From Cytobacillus gottheilii (GTDB lineage: Bacteria; Bacillota; Bacilli; Bacillales; Cytobacillaceae), in assembly GCF_900166665.1 (NCBI RefSeq), contig NZ_LT800494.1:4336001-4400000 (forward strand): a stretch of DNA of 64,000 bases, in the 5' to 3' direction. The position numbers and the translations under genes are program-made. The notes below the pieces were generated by a model. The model did not search any database, was not told the DNA's origin, and worked only from the letters and a program-made list of their open reading frames with translations. This document shows positions 63,740 through 64,000 of this stretch, piece after piece. The stretch's first letter is position 1; each line of letters starts with the position of its first letter.

Positions 63740-64000
63740 ATGTCCTTTTATAAACCAGATGAAATTGCAAGGTATTCAGTTGATATGGGTGTTAAAAAAG
63801 CAGATTATCCTCTTATAAGAACACTTATTTTGGGATTTCAGGCTGGTGCATTTATTGCTTTAGGCTATCTGCTCTATATTCGTGTGACAGCTCCACTGGC
63901 AGGCGAATTAGCTGGAATAAGCTCCTTTTTAGGTGCTGCCCTCTTTCCAATTGGTCTAATCCTCACATTAATTGCTGGAGGCGAGCTTTTGACAGGTAAT
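63740..64000 (+). CDS. Formate/nitrite (FNT) family transporter, 5' part
   Basis: The first 87 codons of an FNT protein; it continues beyond the window. Residues include MGVKKADYPLIRTLILGFQAGAFIALGYLLYI and LTLIAGGELLTGN, the conserved first two membrane segments with the FNT GGELLTGN motif. It would pass formate or nitrite. GGAGG is 9 nt before the ATG, and a Fnr-type site lies upstream, pointing to oxygen-limited expression. Confidence 0.9.
   Translation, partial: MSFYKPDEIARYSVDMGVKKADYPLIRTLILGFQAGAFIALGYLLYIRVTAPLAGELAGISSFLGAALFPIGLILTLIAGGELLTGN

Overview
The window comes from an endospore-forming Bacillaceae chromosome of moderate GC. The evidence is gene order. Read on the minus strand from about 28 kb down to 1 kb it gives ddl-murF ... 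cshA-ydbS-ydbT-(ydcA)-acpS-ydcC-alr-ndoAI-ndoA-rsbR-S-T-U-V-W-sigB-rsbX-tex-(cmpA)-ydcK-tRNA array-16S, which is the order known from Bacillus subtilis. The RsbR/S/T/U type of sigma-B control argues against the B. cereus group. The sporulation genes cmpA and ydcC fit a spore former. I cannot name the species.

Layout. 1-1.7 kb: 5' end of a 16S gene preceded by eleven tRNA genes, all minus, behind one near-consensus sigma-A promoter. 1.8-19 kb: the conserved core block, including the complete eight-gene sigma-B module with a sigma-B type promoter before rsbV and a second before rsbR. 19-25 kb: a hydrolase, intergenic repeats, and a five-gene GntR-regulated ABC transporter operon with a clear dyad operator. 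25-36 kb: murF and ddl, a DAACS symporter, a SulP anion transporter, a VOC protein and a cobalamin uptake/salvage set (PduO-type adenosyltransferase, ATPase fused to CbiZ, BtuC-like permease; no binding protein nearby). 36-47.7 kb: scattered single genes for ion and envelope physiology (mgtE, a rodA/ftsW-type SEDS gene, TauE/SafE, DedA, dps, an FMN-binding oxidase-like protein, a Ktr-type K+ channel, a diguanylate cyclase, a YqcI/YcgG protein). 47.8-58.1 kb: one long minus-strand operon dppA-B-C-D-E-ykfA-B-C-D for import and cytoplasmic breakdown of murein peptides, extended by a cytoplasmic class-A beta-lactamase-fold hydrolase. 58.6-64 kb: DUF3870, alaX, a YflT-type stress protein, dsdA, catE with a TACT-N7-AGTA operator, and the start of an FNT-family transporter behind a perfect Fnr-type palindrome.

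Intergenic DNA is rich in repeats: two ~325-bp elements with terminal inverted repeats that carry an intrinsic terminator and sit directly after gene stops; a ~126-bp unit in tandem at 58.1-58.4 kb with a single copy at 19.16 kb; a 52-bp tandem repeat at 38.4-38.6 kb; and AAATAAGCGG hairpins at 12.6 and 40.2-40.3 kb. No transposase, prophage or CRISPR array was seen.

The observations I would check first are the second sigma-B promoter before rsbR, the terminator-carrying repeats, the beta-lactamase-like gene ending the dpp-ykf operon, and the FMN-protein gene whose conserved N-terminus can only be read from an ATC codon.
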